Below are positions 61,698 to 64,000 of a DNA stretch of 64,000 nt, piece by piece (position 1 is the first letter of the stretch; each line of letters starts with the position of its first letter). The stretch covers positions 310,001 to 374,000 of the forward strand of contig NZ_JBALHR010000001.1 of the NCBI RefSeq assembly GCF_036964905.1. The letters are read 5' to 3'. The translations under genes were made by a program, and so were the position numbers. The DNA comes from Gemmobacter denitrificans (GTDB lineage Bacteria > Pseudomonadota > Alphaproteobacteria > Rhodobacterales > Rhodobacteraceae). Below the pieces are notes generated by a model, which saw nothing but the letters and a program-made list of their open reading frames with translations, had not been told where the DNA came from and searched no databases.

Positions 61698-63007
61698 CCG
61701 AAGACACCGCAGTGTTGCTGAGCCCCGGCGACTGGATCATGGGTGCGGCCATTCTGGGCCTCCTGCTGCTTTCGGCCTTCTTTTCCGGGTCGGAAACCGC
61801 GTTGACCGCGGCGTCGCGCGGCAAGCTGAAGGCGCAGGCCGACAAGGGGTCGCGCGGGGCCGCGACCGCCATGGCGGTGACCGAAGACAGTGAACGCATG
61901 ATCGGTGCGCTGCTGCTGGGCAACAATATCGTCAATATCCTGTCGGCCTCGCTCGCCACGGCGTTGCTGACGAAACTCTTTGGCAGCAATGGCGTCGCCA
62001 TCGCCACATTTGTGATGACGGCCCTTGTGCTGGTTTTTGGCGAGGTGCTGCCCAAGACGCTGTCGATCACCTATCCCGAGGCGGTGGCAACCCGTGTCGC
62101 ACCGGTGATCCGGGCGCTGATGATGGTCTTTTCGCCGGTTGTTGCCGTAGTGCGCCTGCTGGTGCGCGGGCTCTTGCGCCTGCTGGGGGTAAAGCCCAAC
62201 GCCGATGGCCACATGCTGGCCATGCGCGAGGAAATCGTCGGCGCCATTGCGCTTGGCCATAGCGAGGGCGCGGTGGAAAAGGAAGACCGCGACCGCCTGC
62301 TGGGCGCCCTGCATCTGGGCGACCGCACGGTGGAAGAGGTGATGAAGCACCGCCGCCATATCGAGATGATCGATGCCGATCAACCGGCCAGCGCGATCCT
62401 GTCGCAGGTTCTGGCCTCGCCCCATACCCGCCTGCCCTTGTGGCGCAATGAACCCGAGAACATCGTCGGCGTGATCCATGCCAAGGATCTGCTGCGCGAA
62501 GTGGAACGGGTGCTGAGCGGCAGCGAAACCCAGCCGGGCGATCTGTCCCAGCTCGATGTGCTGAAAGTGGCGATGAAGCCCTATTTCGTGCCCGAAACCA
62601 CCACGCTGGACGAGCAGATGCGCGAGTTCCTGAAGCGGCGCACCCATTTCGCGCTGGTGGTCGATGAATATGGCGCGATCCAGGGCCTGATCACGCTGGA
62701 AGACATTATCGAGGAAATCGTCGGCGATATCACCGACGAATTCGACGTGGTACAAAAGGAACAGGCCCTGAAACGCGATCCCGCCGGGGATTATCTGGTC
62801 GATGGCGCCATGACGATCCGCGACCTGAACCGCGCGATGGATTGGTCATTGCCTGATGACGAGGCCAACACGGTGGCCGGCCTCGTGATCCATGAAGCGC
62901 AGATGATCCCCAATGTGGGACAGGCGTTCAGCTTCCACGGCTTCCGCTTTGAAGTGGCCGCGCGGCGGGAAAACCGGTTGACCAAGCTGAAGATGCGCCC
63001 GCTGTAA
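61694..63007 (+). CDS. HlyC/CorC family (CNNM-like) transporter
   Basis: A 437-residue protein with a DUF21 membrane domain (~1-190; SAFFSGSETALTAASRGKL near the start), two CBS domains (~205-335) with FVPETTTLDEQMREFLKRR between, and a C-terminal CorC_HlyC domain (~345-437). Family members transport or regulate Mg2+/Co2+. Not a hemolysin in function. It is convergent with the RTX gene. Confidence 0.9.
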   Translation: MTEDTAVLLSPGDWIMGAAILGLLLLSAFFSGSETALTAASRGKLKAQADKGSRGAATAMAVTEDSERMIGALLLGNNIVNILSASLATALLTKLFGSNGVAIATFVMTALVLVFGEVLPKTLSITYPEAVATRVAPVIRALMMVFSPVVAVVRLLVRGLLRLLGVKPNADGHMLAMREEIVGAIALGHSEGAVEKEDRDRLLGALHLGDRTVEEVMKHRRHIEMIDADQPASAILSQVLASPHTRLPLWRNEPENIVGVIHAKDLLREVERVLSGSETQPGDLSQLDVLKVAMKPYFVPETTTLDEQMREFLKRRTHFALVVDEYGAIQGLITLEDIIEEIVGDITDEFDVVQKEQALKRDPAGDYLVDGAMTIRDLNRAMDWSLPDDEANTVAGLVIHEAQMIPNVGQAFSFHGFRFEVAARRENRLTKLKMRPL

Positions 63008-63009
63008 GG

Positions 63010-64000
63010 TCAGACAATCTCGATCGCGCTGGCCAGTCCTGACAGGCTTGTCAGGCCCTCCAGCGTGATCGTGCCCATCTTGCCGAAATCGAAAACCACG
63101 CCCTCGGACGTGACTTCGGCAAAGGTATTGATCACCTTGTTCGCGCTGTATGTGCCGCGCCAAAGCGCATCATCCAGCAAGAGCTTGTCCCCGGCCTTCA
63201 CGTTGAAATCGCCGATCGTGTCATCGCCAAAGCTGCGATTGAACACAAACTTGTCGGCCCCGGCATTGCCTGCCAGGCGATCATTCCCGGCACCGCCATA
63301 AAGCGTGTCATTGCCCGCGCCACCTTCCAGCCGGTCGCGACCACCATCGCCATAAAGCCGGTCATTGCCGCCCTCGCCCAGCACGGCATCATTGCCCAGA
63401 TCGCCGCGCAGCGTGTCATTCCCGGCACCGCCCCAAAGCCGGTCATTTCCGGCTTCCCCCAGAATGGAATCGTTGCCCGTGCCGCCATAGGCGCTGTCAT
63501 CCCCTGCGCCGCCGCCCAGCAGATCCTTGCCGCCTTCGCCCAGCAGGATATCGTTGCCATCCTTGCCCCAAAGCGCGTTGGCCGCATCGTTGCCGGTCAA
63601 TTGGTTATTCGCGGCGCTGCCGATCAGATCAACCGCCGCAATGCCCAGAACCTTTGCATCGGGAATGCCGGAGACAAGTTCGATATCGCCGGTCGCCAGC
63701 AAGACCTTGCCGTTCACCACATCAAGTTTCACATTGCCATCGGCCAGATCAACGATGACCCGTGCCTCTTCCCCAATCGCAACCGTCACCTTCTTGCCTG
63801 CTGCCGATGACAGCGCATAGCCGCCCGGCGCTTCGGTCCGGTCGCTGGAGCCGCCGACGATGCGAAACAGCAAGTCGGCGCGGCCTTCACCGATGTCATA
63901 GAATTCGTCCCTGTCGCGGTCGGTATAGGCCACACCGGTGACATAGGCGGTGGACCGGTGCAGGCCGAAATTCTCGGTCAGGTATTTCCACTGGCTGTTG
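63010..64000 (-). CDS. RTX calcium-binding protein, 5' part outside the window
   Basis: The visible part codes for about 329 residues and the frame stays open to the right edge, so the start lies outside. About twelve glycine/aspartate nonapeptides (GGAGNDTLYGG type) occupy the middle, and the C-terminus ends hydrophobically (GLASAIEIV) as type I secretion signals do. The upstream part, including KYLTENFG and FYDIGEGRADL, resembles the end of CAP/SCP-type domains found in rhodobacterial RTX proteins; this is weakly supported. Confidence 0.82.
   Translation of the reverse strand, partial: NSQWKYLTENFGLHRSTAYVTGVAYTDRDRDEFYDIGEGRADLLFRIVGGSSDRTEAPGGYALSSAAGKKVTVAIGEEARVIVDLADGNVKLDVVNGKVLLATGDIELVSGIPDAKVLGIAAVDLIGSAANNQLTGNDAANALWGKDGNDILLGEGGKDLLGGGAGDDSAYGGTGNDSILGEAGNDRLWGGAGNDTLRGDLGNDAVLGEGGNDRLYGDGGRDRLEGGAGNDTLYGGAGNDRLAGNAGADKFVFNRSFGDDTIGDFNVKAGDKLLLDDALWRGTYSANKVINTFAEVTSEGVVFDFGKMGTITLEGLTSLSGLASAIEIV

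Noticed and set aside
61694..63007. Hemolysin function for the HlyC/CorC gene
   Set aside because: The domain set is that of CNNM/CorC ion transport proteins; the hemolysin name is historical.

Overview
The window is high-GC chromosomal DNA of an alphaproteobacterium, most likely a member of the Rhodobacteraceae. This is inferred from gene content and order: a suf-type cysteine desulfurase, xerD / aroK-aroB with a HlyC/CorC gene, zwf-pgl-pgi, a CckA kinase preceded by a CtrA box, and a recA preceded by a GAAC-N7-GAAC SOS box. No species call is possible from sequence alone.

Layout. 1-1.4 kb: sufS and tRNA-Arg(CCG). 1.4-9.65 kb: a broken prophage beside the tRNA. It holds an integrase with a probable catalytic Arg-to-Cys change, an overlapping excisionase-like gene, small early genes, an RTX gene, a divergent cargo block (papain-like-fold candidate protein, ribbon-helix-helix regulator, PP-loop ATPase, conserved phage protein), and a terminase pair. 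The large terminase gene is cut after 86 codons by an exact 524-bp second copy of the middle of the integrase gene, followed by a fragment of an IS66-type orfA. No structural phage genes and no right attachment site are visible. 9.8-13.4 kb: a chemotaxis receptor and a class III cyclase. 13.4-17 kb: a capsule/KDO operon (kpsT, kpsE, kdsA, GNAT). 17.2-22.9 kb: NhaA-like protein, Fe-S type uracil-DNA glycosylase, SseB, cckA, sulfotransferase-like gene. 23-31 kb: recA, alaS, DUF1330, Lrp, a class II amidotransferase, typA and the first of two YitT genes. 31-44.4 kb: the second YitT gene, icd, a two-HD-domain protein, hydrolases, an Rrf2 regulator, cimA, a phytoene-synthase-like protein, glycosyltransferase, 3-methyladenine glycosylase, MFS, HNH, MgtC. 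44.5-48.3 kb: zwf-pgl-pgi behind a LacI-type operator palindrome. 48.4-54.6 kb: Rid, CHAP, tRNA-Gln(TTG), a BaiN-type flavoprotein, rpe, SulP, and a LuxR-type regulator. 54.6-55.0 kb: no convincing protein gene, but a CtrA box, a 30-bp palindrome, foldable sequence and a strong terminator, so possibly a small RNA. 55-64 kb: rpsB-tsf, tRNA-Gly(CCC), aroK-aroB, two conserved unknown genes, xerD, a HlyC/CorC protein, and a second RTX gene that runs off the right edge.

How it works together. Most of the window is housekeeping. The regulatory theme is the CckA/CtrA system: perfect TTAA-N7-TTAA sites lie before cckA and directly after the LuxR-type gene. The accessory interest lies in the prophage remnant, especially the two-way unit around 6.7 kb whose intergenic region carries two identical GTTATATAAC palindromes next to a 56-residue ribbon-helix-helix gene.
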